Origin: Oceanisphaera arctica
Lineage (GTDB): Bacteria; Pseudomonadota; Gammaproteobacteria; Enterobacterales; Aeromonadaceae
Assembly: GCF_002936955.1 (NCBI RefSeq)
Contig: NZ_MPZM01000002.1
Location: forward strand, 1-64,000
DNA: 64,000 bases
Direction: 5' to 3'
Part shown: positions 53,144-63,397 of the stretch, piece after piece
Numbering within the stretch: position 1 is the first letter of the stretch
Layout: every line of letters starts with the position of its first letter
Translations under genes and position numbers: made by a program
Notes under the pieces: model-generated
Seen by the model: the letters and a program-made list of their open reading frames with translations, nothing else
What the model was told of the DNA's origin: nothing
Database searches by the model: none

Positions 53144-55414
53144 ATGAGTTTACGCAAGAAGTGGATCAGTGGGCCGGCCTTTGCCACCTTCAAGAAGATA
53201 CTGCCGCCGTTGTCGGAGACCGAACGCGAAGCGATGGAGGCGGGCTCGGTCTGGTGGGACGGTGAGCTGTTCGGTGGCAAGCCCGACTGGTCGAAGCTGA
53301 TGGCTTATGGCCCCTCGACTCTGACCGATGAAGAACAGCATTTTCTCGATAATCAGGTGGAAACCCTGCTGACCATGCTGGATGACCATCAGATAGTCAA
53401 CGACGAGCGGGAGCTGCCCGAGCCGGTGTGGGACTACATCAAGCAGGAAGGCTTCTTCTCGCTGATCATTCCCAAATCCTACGGCGGCCGGGACTTTTCC
53501 GCCTACGCCAACTCCACCATAGTGGCACGCATCGCCTCGCGTAGCGTCAGCGCCGCCGTTACCGTCATGGTGCCCAACTCGCTGGGCCCCGGCGAGTTGC
53601 TGATGCATTACGGCACCGATGAGCAGAAGGACCACTGGCTGCCGGGTCTGGCCAAGGGAAAAGAGGTGCCTTGCTTCGCCCTTACGGGGCCGGAGGCGGG
53701 CTCCGATGCGGGTGCCATTCCCGACAGTGGTGTGGTGTGTGAGGGGGAATACCAGGGCGAGCAGGTGCTGGGCATTCGCCTGAACTGGGACAAACGCTAT
53801 ATCACCCTGGCGCCGCGCGCCACCGTACTGGGGCTGGCATTCAAGCTGTTCGATCCCGGCGGCCTGCTGGGAGACGACAAGGCGCCGGGCATCACCTGCG
53901 CGCTTATCCCGACCAGCCATCCCGGTGTAGAGCTGGGCGACCGGCACTTCCCCATGGGGCTGGCCTTCCTGAACGGTACGACCCGCGGCAAGGACGTGTT
54001 CATTCCCCTCGACTGGGTTATCGGCGGATCCGAGTATGCGGGCCGGGGCTGGCGCATGCTGGTGGAATGCCTGTCGGCCGGGCGGGGAATTTCCCTGCCG
54101 GCGCTGGGTACCGCCAGCGGCCATCTGTCGGTGCGCACCACCAGTGCCTATGCCTATGTGCGCAAGCAGTTCGGTTTGTCCATCGGCAAGTTTGAAGGGG
54201 TGCAGGAAGCGCTGGCTCGCATCGGCGGCCTGACCTATCAGCTGGAAGCCACCCGTCGGCTGACCACCCGGGCGCTGGATCTGAATGAGAGTCCGGCCAT
54301 CGTTACCGCCATCTCCAAATATCATATGACCGAAATGGCCAGAAAGGTGCTGGATGACGCCATGGACGTGCACGCGGGCAAGGCCATTCAGATGGGGCCC
54401 AAGAACTACCTGGCCCACAACTATATGGGCATACCGGTAGCGATCACGGTAGAGGGGGCCAATATTCTGACCCGCAACCTGATGATCTTCGGCCAGGGCG
54501 CCACCCGTTGCCATCCCTATGTGCTGGCCGAGCTGGAGGCGGCGGCCAACCCGGACGAACAGGCGGGGCTGGAGGCGTTTGACAGGCTGCTGTTCAAGCA
54601 CATCGGCTTTGCCACCGGCAATGTGTTCGGCGCGCTCTGGCAGGGGCTGACCGGCGCTCGCTTCAATGGCGCCCCTGTGTCCGGTGAAACGGCTCGCTAC
54701 TACCGGCAGCTGGCGCGGATGAGCAAGGCGCTGGCGCTCTGTGCGGATATGTCGATGCTGATCCTGGGCGGCGACCTTAAACGCAAGGAGATGATTTCGG
54801 CGCGGCTGGGCGATGTGCTGAGTCATCTCTATCTGGGCAGTGCCACCCTCAAGTATTTTGAAGACAACGGGCGACCCGCCGATGAACTGCCGTTCGTGCA
54901 TTATGCGCTGAGTCGAAACCTCTACCTGATTGGCGAGGCGCTGGACGGTTTCTTCCAGAACTTCCCCAACCGGCCGGCGGCAGTCACCCTTAGGGCGCTG
55001 ATCTTCCCGCTGGGTAACCACTATAAAAAGCCGCTGGACAAGCATGCTCAGGCCATTGCCAAGGTACTGATGATCCCGGGGGGGGTGCGCGATCGGTTAA
55101 CGGCGCTTTGTTATGTACCTGCCGAAGGCAAACCGGGGCTGGGCGAGGTGGAAGCCGCTTTTCTGGCTATGGTCTCGGTGCAGGGAGTCGAGAAAAAACT
55201 GTATCGGGCACAAAAAGCCGGCACCCTGCCGCGCAAGCTGGCCTTTGACGAGCTATTGGCTCAGGGCCGGGCACAAGGCATTATCGACGATACCGAGGTG
55301 CAGAAGCTGAAACACGCCGATGAACTGCGTCGCAACGCCATTGCGGTAGACAGCTTCAAGCCCGGCGAGCTGAGCCGGGAGGCGGGCAGCCGCAAAAAAT
55401 CCGAGGTCGCCTGA
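53144..55414 (+). CDS. fadE: Acyl-CoA dehydrogenase FadE (short form without N-terminal membrane region)
   Basis: This 756-residue protein matches E. coli FadE across the whole catalytic part: WWDGELFGGKPDWSKL, VPNSLGPGELLMHYGTDEQK, CFALTGPEAGSDAGAIPD and ITVEGANILTRNLMIFGQGA. E. coli FadE (814 residues) starts with about 60 hydrophobic residues that are missing here; the protein begins at the equivalent of KSMISAPVF. It catalyses the first oxidation step of fatty acid beta-oxidation. The ATG at 53144 has GAGGAGAGG upstream. It probably shares transcription with psrA. Confidence 0.93.
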   Translation: MSLRKKWISGPAFATFKKILPPLSETEREAMEAGSVWWDGELFGGKPDWSKLMAYGPSTLTDEEQHFLDNQVETLLTMLDDHQIVNDERELPEPVWDYIKQEGFFSLIIPKSYGGRDFSAYANSTIVARIASRSVSAAVTVMVPNSLGPGELLMHYGTDEQKDHWLPGLAKGKEVPCFALTGPEAGSDAGAIPDSGVVCEGEYQGEQVLGIRLNWDKRYITLAPRATVLGLAFKLFDPGGLLGDDKAPGITCALIPTSHPGVELGDRHFPMGLAFLNGTTRGKDVFIPLDWVIGGSEYAGRGWRMLVECLSAGRGISLPALGTASGHLSVRTTSAYAYVRKQFGLSIGKFEGVQEALARIGGLTYQLEATRRLTTRALDLNESPAIVTAISKYHMTEMARKVLDDAMDVHAGKAIQMGPKNYLAHNYMGIPVAITVEGANILTRNLMIFGQGATRCHPYVLAELEAAANPDEQAGLEAFDRLLFKHIGFATGNVFGALWQGLTGARFNGAPVSGETARYYRQLARMSKALALCADMSMLILGGDLKRKEMISARLGDVLSHLYLGSATLKYFEDNGRPADELPFVHYALSRNLYLIGEALDGFFQNFPNRPAAVTLRALIFPLGNHYKKPLDKHAQAIAKVLMIPGGVRDRLTALCYVPAEGKPGLGEVEAAFLAMVSVQGVEKKLYRAQKAGTLPRKLAFDELLAQGRAQGIIDDTEVQKLKHADELRRNAIAVDSFKPGELSREAGSRKKSEVA

Positions 55415-55439
55415 GGTCTGGTGACCTGATGCAAGGCCA

Positions 55440-55475
55440 AAAAAAAGCCGCCCCGAAAAGGGCGGCTTTTTTCAT
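55440..55475. terminator. Bidirectional intrinsic terminator between fadE and pykA
   Basis: AAAAAAGCCGCCC-CGAAAA-GGGCGGCTTTTTT is symmetrical and serves both convergent genes. Confidence 0.9.
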
Positions 55476-55491
55476 CAATAAACCGGAAGGC

Positions 55492-56931
55492 TTATTCGAC
55501 GATCAGGATCTTGCAGGTGTTGGTGCTGCCGACCACTTCCATGGTATCGCCATGAGTGAGCAGTACCAGATCACCGCTGTTCACGTAACCGGCTTTTTTC
55601 AGGGTAGCCAGCGCTTCACGGCTGATTTCGGTGCTACTCAGGTTGGTGTCGTGCTTGAAGTAAACCGGCGTTACACCGCGGTACATATTGCTCCAGGCCA
55701 GAGTTTTTTCTTCACCCGACAGGGAGAAGATCGGCAGACCGGAGCTAACGCGAGACAGCAGCAGTGGCGTGGTGCCGGAGTGAGTCAGTGCCACTATGGC
55801 TTTTACGCCCTGCAGGTGGTTGGCCGCATACATGGTGGACATGGCGACGGTTTCTTCTACCGAGGTGAAGGTAAAGTTCATGCGGTGGTTGGACACGTTG
55901 ACGCTGGGATGCTTTTCGGCGCCCAGACAGACTTCGGCCATGGCTTTCACGGTTTCAACCGGGAAGTCGCCGGCGGCGGTTTCGGCTGACAGCATAACTG
56001 CATCGGTGCCATCCAGCACGGCGTTGGCCACGTCCATGACTTCGGCACGGGTCGGCAGCGGTGCGGTGATCATCGACTCCATCATCTGGGTGGCGGTAAT
56101 GACCACTCGATTCAGGCGACGAGAGGTACGGATCAGTTTCTTCTGTACGCCCACCAGCTCGGAGTCACCAATTTCAACCCCCAGGTCGCCCCGGGCAACC
56201 ATGACCACGTCGGAGGCCAGAATCACGTCTTCCATGGCGGCATCGGTGGCAACGGCTTCGGCACGTTCAACCTTGGCAACCATCTTGGCATTACTGCCGG
56301 CGGCACGGGCGAGGTCACGGGCGATGCGCATGTCTTCACCGGTACGGGGGAAAGACACGGCCAGATAGTCGACGCCGATTTTGGCGGCGGTGATGATGTC
56401 TTCTTTATCTTTTTCGGTCAGGGCCGGAGCGGAAAGGCCGCCACCTTTCTTGTTGATGCCCTTGTTGTTGGACAGCGGGCCGGCCACGGTCACTTCGGTC
56501 AGTACCTTGTTGCCGTCTACGCCTTCAACCCGCAGCTGCACCCGACCATCGTCGAGAAGCAGAATGTCGCCGGTTTTCACGTCTCTCGGCAAGTCTTTAT
56601 AGTCGATACCAACCTGCTGCTGATCGCCGGCACCCTTGGGCAAGTCGGCGTCGAGCAGGAACTTGTCGCCGATATTGAGGTGAATCTTGCCGTCTTTAAA
56701 GGTAGAAACGCGGATCTTGGGACCCTGCAGGTCGCCCAGAATGGCCACATGCTTGCCCAGTCTTTTGGCAATTTCACGTACCTGGTTGGCACGCTGCAAG
56801 TGATCTTCGGCGGTACCGTGGGAAAAGTTCATACGCACCACGTTGGCGCCGGCCTTGATGATTTCTTCGAGGTTATTGTCGCGATCGGTAGCCGGACCCA
56901 GGGTAGTAACTATCTTGGTACGTCTTAACAT
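55492..56931 (-). CDS. pykA: Pyruvate kinase II
   Basis: This 479-residue enzyme begins [20 protein letters not shown] and has the active-site signature [12 protein letters not shown], the ATP/metal segment [13 protein letters not shown] and the loop [11 protein letters not shown] with [20 protein letters not shown]. Its N-terminus and length match PykA (type II, AMP/sugar-phosphate activated) rather than PykF. It converts PEP and ADP to pyruvate and ATP. The ATG at 56931 has GGAGTCTC upstream. hexR lies 290 bases upstream on the same strand, as in the enteric hexR-pykA order. Confidence 0.96.
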   Translation of the reverse strand: MLRRTKIVTTLGPATDRDNNLEEIIKAGANVVRMNFSHGTAEDHLQRANQVREIAKRLGKHVAILGDLQGPKIRVSTFKDGKIHLNIGDKFLLDADLPKGAGDQQQVGIDYKDLPRDVKTGDILLLDDGRVQLRVEGVDGNKVLTEVTVAGPLSNNKGINKKGGGLSAPALTEKDKEDIITAAKIGVDYLAVSFPRTGEDMRIARDLARAAGSNAKMVAKVERAEAVATDAAMEDVILASDVVMVARGDLGVEIGDSELVGVQKKLIRTSRRLNRVVITATQMMESMITAPLPTRAEVMDVANAVLDGTDAVMLSAETAAGDFPVETVKAMAEVCLGAEKHPSVNVSNHRMNFTFTSVEETVAMSTMYAANHLQGVKAIVALTHSGTTPLLLSRVSSGLPIFSLSGEEKTLAWSNMYRGVTPVYFKHDTNLSSTEISREALATLKKAGYVNSGDLVLLTHGDTMEVVGSTNTCKILIVE

Positions 56932-57219
56932 AAGAGACTCCAATTGAGAGGTAGATCACATAAAAAGGGGAATGTTGCGCGGTGTTTAAAACCTGGCAGG
57001 CCGCAAGCAATATAAGAATAATGGATGTCTACAGACGAGAGGGTGATAGCCGGAGAAAACGTCGTGATGACAGACTCTCGATTGGTGTTGAATGGCTTGC
57101 TCACGGTCTGATGCTGCATCCTTGGTTTATGAAATTGTTATCGATAATAACTGAAGAAAATGAAAAAGTGTAGACGGCGTCACAAAAATGGCCGGTATTT
57201 TGCGGCTATTTGATCAAAA

Positions 57220-58071
57220 TCAAAGATGAGGGTTATCGAAGCGTGAATTTTTTATCCCTTCTTTAACTTTTCTCAGATTCTCTCGGAATTTGCTGCCACG
57301 ACGCAAAATAAAGCCGGTGGCCAGTACATCAATAAGCACCATTTGAGCCAAACGTGAGGCCATCGGCAGATAAATGTCGGTGTCTTCCGGCACTTCCATC
57401 GTCAATACCATGGTGCATTCTCGTGCCAGGGGGGAGTCTTTGGCGGTGAGACCGATGACGATGGCGTCATTCTGACGGGCCAGCTGGGCTATTTCGACTA
57501 GTGCCTTGGTGCGACCGGTATGGGAAATTAACACCACCACGTCGCCTTCCGAATTGTTGATACAGCTCATGCGCATCATCACCACATCATCGAAACACAG
57601 CACCGGTACATTGAAGCGGAAAAACTTGTTCATGGCATCGTGGGCCACGGCCGATGAGGCGCCGAGTCCGAAGAACGACAGCTTCTTGGCCTGAGTCAGC
57701 AAGTCGACGCAGCGATTGACCGCCTGTGGGTCCAGGGTGTTACGAGCCGAGTCCAGACAGGCCATGCTGGATTCGAAAATCTTGGCAGTATAAGACTCGG
57801 GACCGTCGTCGTCTTCCACATGACGGTTTACATAGGGAGTGCCGTTGGCCAGGCTCTGGGCCAGATGTAATTTGAAGTCCGGGAAGCCCTTGGTGTCGAG
57901 CCGGCGGCAAAAGCGATTGACGGTTGGCTCGCTAACATCCGCCAGCTTGGCCAGGGTTGCAATACTGGAGTGGATGGCAGTTTGTGGCGAGGCGAGGATC
58001 ACTTCTGCCACTTTTCTTTCAGACTTGCTGAAATTCTCGATACTTTTTGTAATTTTTTCTAATGTATTCAT
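57220..58071 (-). CDS. hexR: RpiR-family regulator HexR
   Basis: This 283-residue protein has an N-terminal RpiR HTH (LAKLADVSEPTVNRFCRRLD near residues 40-59) and a C-terminal SIS domain (LSFFGLGASSAVAHDAMNKF, VVLISHTGRTKALVEIAQLA). HexR responds to KDPG and controls central carbon genes such as zwf, edd, pykA and ppsA. The ATG at 58071 gives the family start MNTLEKITKSIENFSKSER; 26 upstream codons in the frame are rejected. I could not find a convincing HexR box near pykA or ppsA. Confidence 0.93.
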   Translation of the reverse strand: MNTLEKITKSIENFSKSERKVAEVILASPQTAIHSSIATLAKLADVSEPTVNRFCRRLDTKGFPDFKLHLAQSLANGTPYVNRHVEDDDGPESYTAKIFESSMACLDSARNTLDPQAVNRCVDLLTQAKKLSFFGLGASSAVAHDAMNKFFRFNVPVLCFDDVVMMRMSCINNSEGDVVVLISHTGRTKALVEIAQLARQNDAIVIGLTAKDSPLARECTMVLTMEVPEDTDIYLPMASRLAQMVLIDVLATGFILRRGSKFRENLRKVKEGIKNSRFDNPHL

Positions 58072-58299
58072 CTGGACTACCGGGCTCGATGAGACGGGCC
58101 AGGACTGACCCTGGACGGCGTAAAAAACAGGAACCACTATACATGACAATCGATTGGGTGAAGAGTCTCACTCGACCAAAGTATGACTGAACTCGAGAAA
58201 AATCATCGCAAGCTGAAACCAGGAGCAACAGAAATGTTGTTTAGCAACAAAGGTGGTGAATTAATAACTGCCTGGGGCCGGATATAAAAAGACGGGCAC

Positions 58300-58326
58300 A
58301 AAAAAGCCCCGTTGCCGGGGCTTTTG
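58300..58326 (-). terminator. Intrinsic terminator after rimO
   Basis: On the minus strand AAAAGCCCCGG-CAA-CGGGGC is followed by TTTTTT. It lies directly beyond the rimO stop at 58344. Confidence 0.88.
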
Positions 58327-58343
58327 CATGAAGTGAATGGCTC

Positions 58344-59666
58344 TCAGGGCAGTTCGCCCCAGAGATCGTACTCGTCTGAATGGGTGATGGTCACCTGTAC
58401 CATCTGGCCGGGGGTGAGGCCGGTTTCGCCGTTCAGATAGACTACACCGTCGATTTCGGGCGCGTCGGCGCTGGAACGACCGATGGCACCTTCTTCGTCC
58501 ACCTCGTCGATCAGCACCTGTATTACCTTACCCACTTTTTGCGCCAGCTTGCGGGTAGAAATAGATTGCTGCAGCGACATAAAGCGCTCGAATCGTTCCT
58601 GCTTGACGTCTTCCGGTACCGGATCCGCCAGTTCATTGGCACGGGCACCGTCAACCGGGCTGTAGGTGAAGCAGCCAACCCGGTCCAGCTCGGCCTGCTC
58701 GATAAAGTCGAGCAGCAGCTGGAAGTCTTCTTCGGTTTCACCGGGAAAGCCCACAATGAAGGTAGAACGAATGGTGATCTCCGGGCAAACTTCGCGCCAG
58801 CTGCGAATACGCTCCAGGGTGCGATCTATGGCACCGGGGCGCTTCATTAATTTAAGAATGCGCGGGCTGGCGTGCTGCAGCGGAATATCCAGATAGGGCA
58901 GGATGATACCGTCGCGCATCAGCGGGATCAGGTTGTCCACGCTCGGGTAAGGATAGACGTAGTGTAACCGTACCCAAACGCCCATCTTGCCCAGTTCTTC
59001 GCACAATGCCTGAATGTGGGTCTTGACCGGCATGCCGTCGGCGAAGCCGGTTTTATGCTTGACGTCTACTCCGTAGGCGGAAGTATCCTGGGAAATGACC
59101 AGCAGTTCCTTCACGCCGGCATTCACCAGGCGGCGAGCCTCGCTCAACACATCGCCGATGGGACGGCTGTCCAGATCGCCGCGCATAGAGGGGATGATGC
59201 AGAAGGTGCACTTGTGGTTACAGCCTTCGGAAATCTTCAGGTAGGCGAAATGCTTGGGCGTGAGTTTGACGCCCTGCGCGGGTACCAGATTGACGAAGGG
59301 GTTGTATTCCGGACGCGGCACGTAGCGATGTACATGCTCCAGCACCTGCTCGTAAGAATGGGGACCGGTAATTTCCAGCACCTTGGGGTGCACTTCACGG
59401 ATTTGATCTTCCTTGGCACCCAGACAACCGGTGACGATCACCTTGCCGTTTTCACTCAGGGCCTCGCCGACCGCTTCCAGGGATTCCTGCACTGCGCTGT
59501 CGATAAAACCGCAAGTATTGACGATCACCAGATCGGCATCATCGTAGGAAGGCACCACATCATAACCTTCGATACGTAGCTGGGTCAGAATACGCTCGGA
59601 ATCGACCAGATTTTTCGGGCAGCCCAGGCTAACGAACCCAATACGTGGCACTTTGCTATCTATCAT
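58344..59666 (-). CDS. rimO: Ribosomal protein S12 methylthiotransferase RimO
   Basis: This 440-residue enzyme has the UPF0004 N-terminus with three cluster Cys ([34 protein letters not shown]), the radical SAM motif [17 protein letters not shown] (C-x3-C-x2-C) and a C-terminal TRAM domain. It adds a methylthio group to Asp88 of ribosomal protein S12. The ATG at 59666 gives the family start; the frame to 59798 is open but not conserved. The ribosome-binding site is weak. Confidence 0.95.
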   Translation of the reverse strand: MIDSKVPRIGFVSLGCPKNLVDSERILTQLRIEGYDVVPSYDDADLVIVNTCGFIDSAVQESLEAVGEALSENGKVIVTGCLGAKEDQIREVHPKVLEITGPHSYEQVLEHVHRYVPRPEYNPFVNLVPAQGVKLTPKHFAYLKISEGCNHKCTFCIIPSMRGDLDSRPIGDVLSEARRLVNAGVKELLVISQDTSAYGVDVKHKTGFADGMPVKTHIQALCEELGKMGVWVRLHYVYPYPSVDNLIPLMRDGIILPYLDIPLQHASPRILKLMKRPGAIDRTLERIRSWREVCPEITIRSTFIVGFPGETEEDFQLLLDFIEQAELDRVGCFTYSPVDGARANELADPVPEDVKQERFERFMSLQQSISTRKLAQKVGKVIQVLIDEVDEEGAIGRSSADAPEIDGVVYLNGETGLTPGQMVQVTITHSDEYDLWGELP

Positions 59667-60402
59667 TGCTTGTTTTTTAACCAAATTGACGGGTAGGGCG
59701 GCAATTGTAGCGCAAACAGGCAGGTCAGGACAGTAAACCATCAAGGGCCTCACTGAGGGCTTAATTACCTTCTTCATTGACGGGGATGGCGGCAACAAAC
59801 GGGGCTCTTGTTGTTTGGCGAGCCTCAGCCTACCTTACTGCCGTGACGTGCACCGCCTCAAAAAATGTCATCTAGCTGGCTTACGTAATCAATGCACTCT
59901 CGTGATGCCTTTATCAGGTGCGGATTGAGGGTGATGAGCACCTGGGGGAGGGGAGCAGCTGCCTGCATGGTGAGAATGCGCACTGGTGGCTATGCCGTGC
60001 CTGGGTAAAATCTCTTCCACACATTCGATGCAAATACGTTATACATCGTAGTCGAGCATCTTCATGCTGACCGCGCTTTCATCAAACCGGCTACAGCGCG
60101 GTTTAACCGAAAGTGGCAATATCAGCTCTGGCTGTTGAAAGCACAACTATAATGAGGGAGGTGAAGAGCTAGCAGGGAGTCGCAGTTTTTCAAGACTGCT
60201 ATTAAATTGATTCTATCAACTCTAGATTCGTTTTGGCCCACCTATATCAGTTTCATTTCAGGCTGCTGTGGTCTGCTCGACGGAGAGTCCTGCATTGGTC
60301 TCCTTGATATGACTGCCGGGAATGTTGGGGTTTTACTAAGATTCTCGGGTACGACCCAAACTCATCACCCAGACATCACATCTACTTCAAAGGCCAATCA
60401 AA
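59667..60402. other. 736-base gap between rimO and the copper region
   Basis: I see no gene I can support. Short minus-strand open stretches (for example one ending near 60043) lack starts or context. Composition becomes AT-richer towards the right. It probably marks the edge of acquired DNA. Confidence 0.45.
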
Positions 60403-60861
60403 ATGGATGTAAAAACATTTGGAGAACTGATCGACTGGACTCGTGACCTGCATGCCCACCTGGCGCGCTGTCTTTCCCATGGTGCGACACATAATGAGGA
60501 AGAAAGAGCCCGAGCGCTTCTGGGCTACCTGGCCGCCCACGAGTCTGAAATGGAACGTATTGTGAACGAGTTTGAGCGTCAGGCCGCCACAAAAGTTCTG
60601 GATACATGGGTTTATGACTATCAGTCTCATAATCCCATAAAAACTCACCGGACCTGTGACGAGCCATATGCAAAGCTTGATTTTAACGGTATTTGCCGAG
60701 AGGTATTCGACTTTCACGATCAAATTATTTATCTCTATCAAACACTGGTCGGAAAAGCCGCGATCCCGGAGGCAAAAGAGCTGATGGAGTCCTTATTGAC
60801 GATGGAGCAAAACGAATTTCAGCGTCTGGTCCGTCAGGTTGGACGGATGGACGATCTCTGA
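60403..60861 (+). CDS. Helical His/Glu-rich protein of unknown function next to copA
   Basis: This 152-residue all-helical protein is rich in His, Glu and Asp: LIDWTRDLHAHLARCLSHGA, ALLGYLAAHESEMERIVNEF, DFHDQIIYLYQTLVGKA and MEQNEFQRLVRQVGRM. The spacing of His and Glu over four helices recalls hemerythrin- or ferritin-like bundles, though I cannot assign a metal site. I recall similar proteins beside copper ATPase genes in marine Gammaproteobacteria (from memory). It has no signal or membrane segment. The genes are convergent with 123 bases between the stops. Confidence 0.75.
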   Translation: MDVKTFGELIDWTRDLHAHLARCLSHGATHNEEERARALLGYLAAHESEMERIVNEFERQAATKVLDTWVYDYQSHNPIKTHRTCDEPYAKLDFNGICREVFDFHDQIIYLYQTLVGKAAIPEAKELMESLLTMEQNEFQRLVRQVGRMDDL

Positions 60862-60984
60862 TTCTATAAGTACTGCGATGTAGAGCTTACCTGCTTTTAA
60901 GTATCAGTGTCGGCGGTCGGCTGAATCCCAGTGAGATCATACCCCTGGATCAGGAACTCAGGTTTAGAAACCAGCCTAACGGGA

Positions 60985-63363
60985 CTAGATTTTCTCGTGT
61001 CGCAAACGTAAGGCGTTCATCACCACAGAGAGGGAAGACGCACTCATTGCAAAAGCGGCGAACATTGGGCTTATCAACATACCGGTAAAGGGGTAGAGAA
61101 CGCCCGCAGCAATGGGAACACCTGCCCCGTTGTATACCAATGCGAAAAACAGGTTTTGCTTGATGTTACGCATCGTTGCAACCGACAGCTTTCTAGCTCG
61201 GACAATCCCGTCCAGATTTCCCTTAACCAGAGTAAATCCGGCGCTTTCAATGGCAACGTCTGCACCTGTCCCCATGGCAATACCCACATCCGCCTGAGCA
61301 AGAGCAGGCGCATCGTTCACACCATCCCCTGCCATAGCCACTTTTTTTCCCTGACTTTGAAGTTCACTGATAATCCTGGCTTTGTCTTCCGGCAGGACAT
61401 CCGCCCGGATTTCATCAATGCCTAACTTGGCGGCAACAGCCTTAGCAGTTCGCTCGTTATCACCGGTTGCCATAATAATCCGGAACCCCAGTTTATGGAG
61501 CGCTCGCAGCGCTGCCGGAGTCGTTTCTTTGACCGGATCAGCCACGCTAACAAGACCGGCTACCGTACCGTCCAATACGACGAACATCACCGTTTCACCT
61601 TCGTCACGTCGGGTGTTGGCAACATCAACCAAATGGCCACCATCCAGTCCCAGTTCCTCCAACATTTTGGCATTTCCCAGTGCTACCGGTTTTCCATCAA
61701 CCACGCCTTTGACGCCTTTTCCTGTAATGGCCTCAAAATCATCGGCTTTACCGAGTGTCACATTACGCGCTTCGGCACCCGTTACGATCGCTTCCGCCAG
61801 AGGATGTTCAGACCCCTTTTCCAGCGTGCCCGCGAGCCGCAGAACCTCTGTCTCATCATGGCCTGATTCTGGCAACACCGCGACGAGCTTGGGTTTTCCT
61901 TCCGTCAAAGTGCCGGTCTTGTCGACAATCAACGTATCAACCTTGGCGAAGCGTTCCAGGGCCTCTGCGTTCTTTATAAGTACTCCCAGTTGTGCCCCAC
62001 GACCGGTGGCGGTCATGATCGACATGGGGGTTGCAAGTCCCAATGCGCACGGGCAGGCAATAATCAACACGGCAACCGCAGACACCAGCGCATAAGACAG
62101 TGCCGGCACAGGCCCCCAGAGCGCCCAGGCGATAAAAGACAGCACCGCGATCCCGATGACGGCCGGTACAAACCTACCCGCCACCATGTCGGCAAACTTC
62201 TGGATCGGAGCGCGGCTGCGCTGGGCATTGGCGACCATTTCGACAATTTGGCTCAGCATCGTATCGGCCCCCACCCGAGTGGCCTCCATGACGAAACTGC
62301 CGGTACCATTAATCGTGGCGCCTGTGACCTTCTCACCTGCTGCTTTTTCCACTGGCAACGGCTCGCCGGAAATCATCGATTCATCGATGGACGACCGGCC
62401 TTCGACAACCACACCGTCTACCGGCACTTTATCACCAGGGCGCACACGCAGGTGATCACCAACCCGTATATCTTCAAGAGGTACCTCTGCCTCGGTGCCA
62501 TCGGGCCTGATCAATAGCGCCGTTTTGGCCGCCATATCCAGCAGTGCGCGTATGGCCTTGCCAGTGCCTTCGCGAGCCCGAAGTTCCATCACCTGGCCGA
62601 GAAGAACCAGCGTGACAATGATGGCGGCAGCCTCGAAATAGACACCAACATGACCATCAGCTCCGCGAAAACCGTTCGGAAATATACCCGGCGCCAGTAC
62701 CGCAACGATACTGAAAACATAGGCTGCACTGATTCCCATACTAATCAGGCTAAACATGTTCAGGTTCATAGTGCGAAACGAATTAAAGCCACGAATAAAG
62801 AACGGCCAACCTGACCAGAGAATCACCGGTGTCGCAAGAACCAGCTCAATCCACTGCGATATCCTTTCACCAAAAAAGTCGCGAACCGCCATGATACCAA
62901 CGAAGGGGGCCATGGTCAGAATCAGCAACGGTATTGAAAGCACCACTGCGACCCAGAAGCGACGGGTGAAATCCACAAGTTCCGGGTTGGGGCCCTCATT
63001 ACCCATGGCTGTAGACTCAACCTCCAATCCCATTCCACAAAGCGGGCAGGCTCCGGGTTTGGCTTGGCGGACTTGAGGGTGCATGGGACAGGTATAGACG
63101 GTTCCCTCATACCCTGAAGGAACCGTATTGTACTTACGATCATCATCTGAAGATTTCTCCTCACTCCTGGGCTGCTGATGACAGGCGTGATCAGAATGCA
63201 CCTTGCTACCCCCCTCTTCTAATGGCACAAGATGCATTCCACATTTTGGGCAATCACCAGGCTCATCCGAGATCACTTCAGGGTGCATTGGGCAGGTATA
63301 CTGCGTGGCGGTCGTACTGGGCACGGACGTCCCAGAATTGGCTGTGTGATTTTTTGAGGACAT
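60985..63363 (-). CDS. copA: Copper-translocating P1B-type ATPase with two N-terminal heavy-metal-binding domains
   Basis: This 792-residue pump begins with two copies of the heavy-metal-binding (HMBD) motif: [20 protein letters not shown] at 22-41 and [20 protein letters not shown] at 91-110. It lacks the usual GMTCxxC domain. The core has the CPC metal site in [27 protein letters not shown] with the phosphorylated Asp, the HP of SEHPLAEAI and [16 protein letters not shown]. It exports monovalent copper from the cytosol. It lies beside an IS remnant and has lower GC content than most of the window, consistent with horizontal acquisition. Confidence 0.92.
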   Translation of the reverse strand: MSSKNHTANSGTSVPSTTATQYTCPMHPEVISDEPGDCPKCGMHLVPLEEGGSKVHSDHACHQQPRSEEKSSDDDRKYNTVPSGYEGTVYTCPMHPQVRQAKPGACPLCGMGLEVESTAMGNEGPNPELVDFTRRFWVAVVLSIPLLILTMAPFVGIMAVRDFFGERISQWIELVLATPVILWSGWPFFIRGFNSFRTMNLNMFSLISMGISAAYVFSIVAVLAPGIFPNGFRGADGHVGVYFEAAAIIVTLVLLGQVMELRAREGTGKAIRALLDMAAKTALLIRPDGTEAEVPLEDIRVGDHLRVRPGDKVPVDGVVVEGRSSIDESMISGEPLPVEKAAGEKVTGATINGTGSFVMEATRVGADTMLSQIVEMVANAQRSRAPIQKFADMVAGRFVPAVIGIAVLSFIAWALWGPVPALSYALVSAVAVLIIACPCALGLATPMSIMTATGRGAQLGVLIKNAEALERFAKVDTLIVDKTGTLTEGKPKLVAVLPESGHDETEVLRLAGTLEKGSEHPLAEAIVTGAEARNVTLGKADDFEAITGKGVKGVVDGKPVALGNAKMLEELGLDGGHLVDVANTRRDEGETVMFVVLDGTVAGLVSVADPVKETTPAALRALHKLGFRIIMATGDNERTAKAVAAKLGIDEIRADVLPEDKARIISELQSQGKKVAMAGDGVNDAPALAQADVGIAMGTGADVAIESAGFTLVKGNLDGIVRARKLSVATMRNIKQNLFFALVYNGAGVPIAAGVLYPFTGMLISPMFAAFAMSASSLSVVMNALRLRHEKI

Positions 63364-63397
63364 AATTCGACTATCCTTTTGATTATCATCTTCAACC

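Noticed and set aside
56944-58343. HexR operator upstream of pykA, hexR or ppsA
   Set aside because: I searched by eye for a TGTAAT-type palindrome with matching halves and found only partial matches; a palindrome TTATCGATAA near 57138 does not fit the motif.
59667-60402. Small genes in the gap before the copper region
   Set aside because: Short open stretches lack starts and recognisable sequence, so no gene is called.
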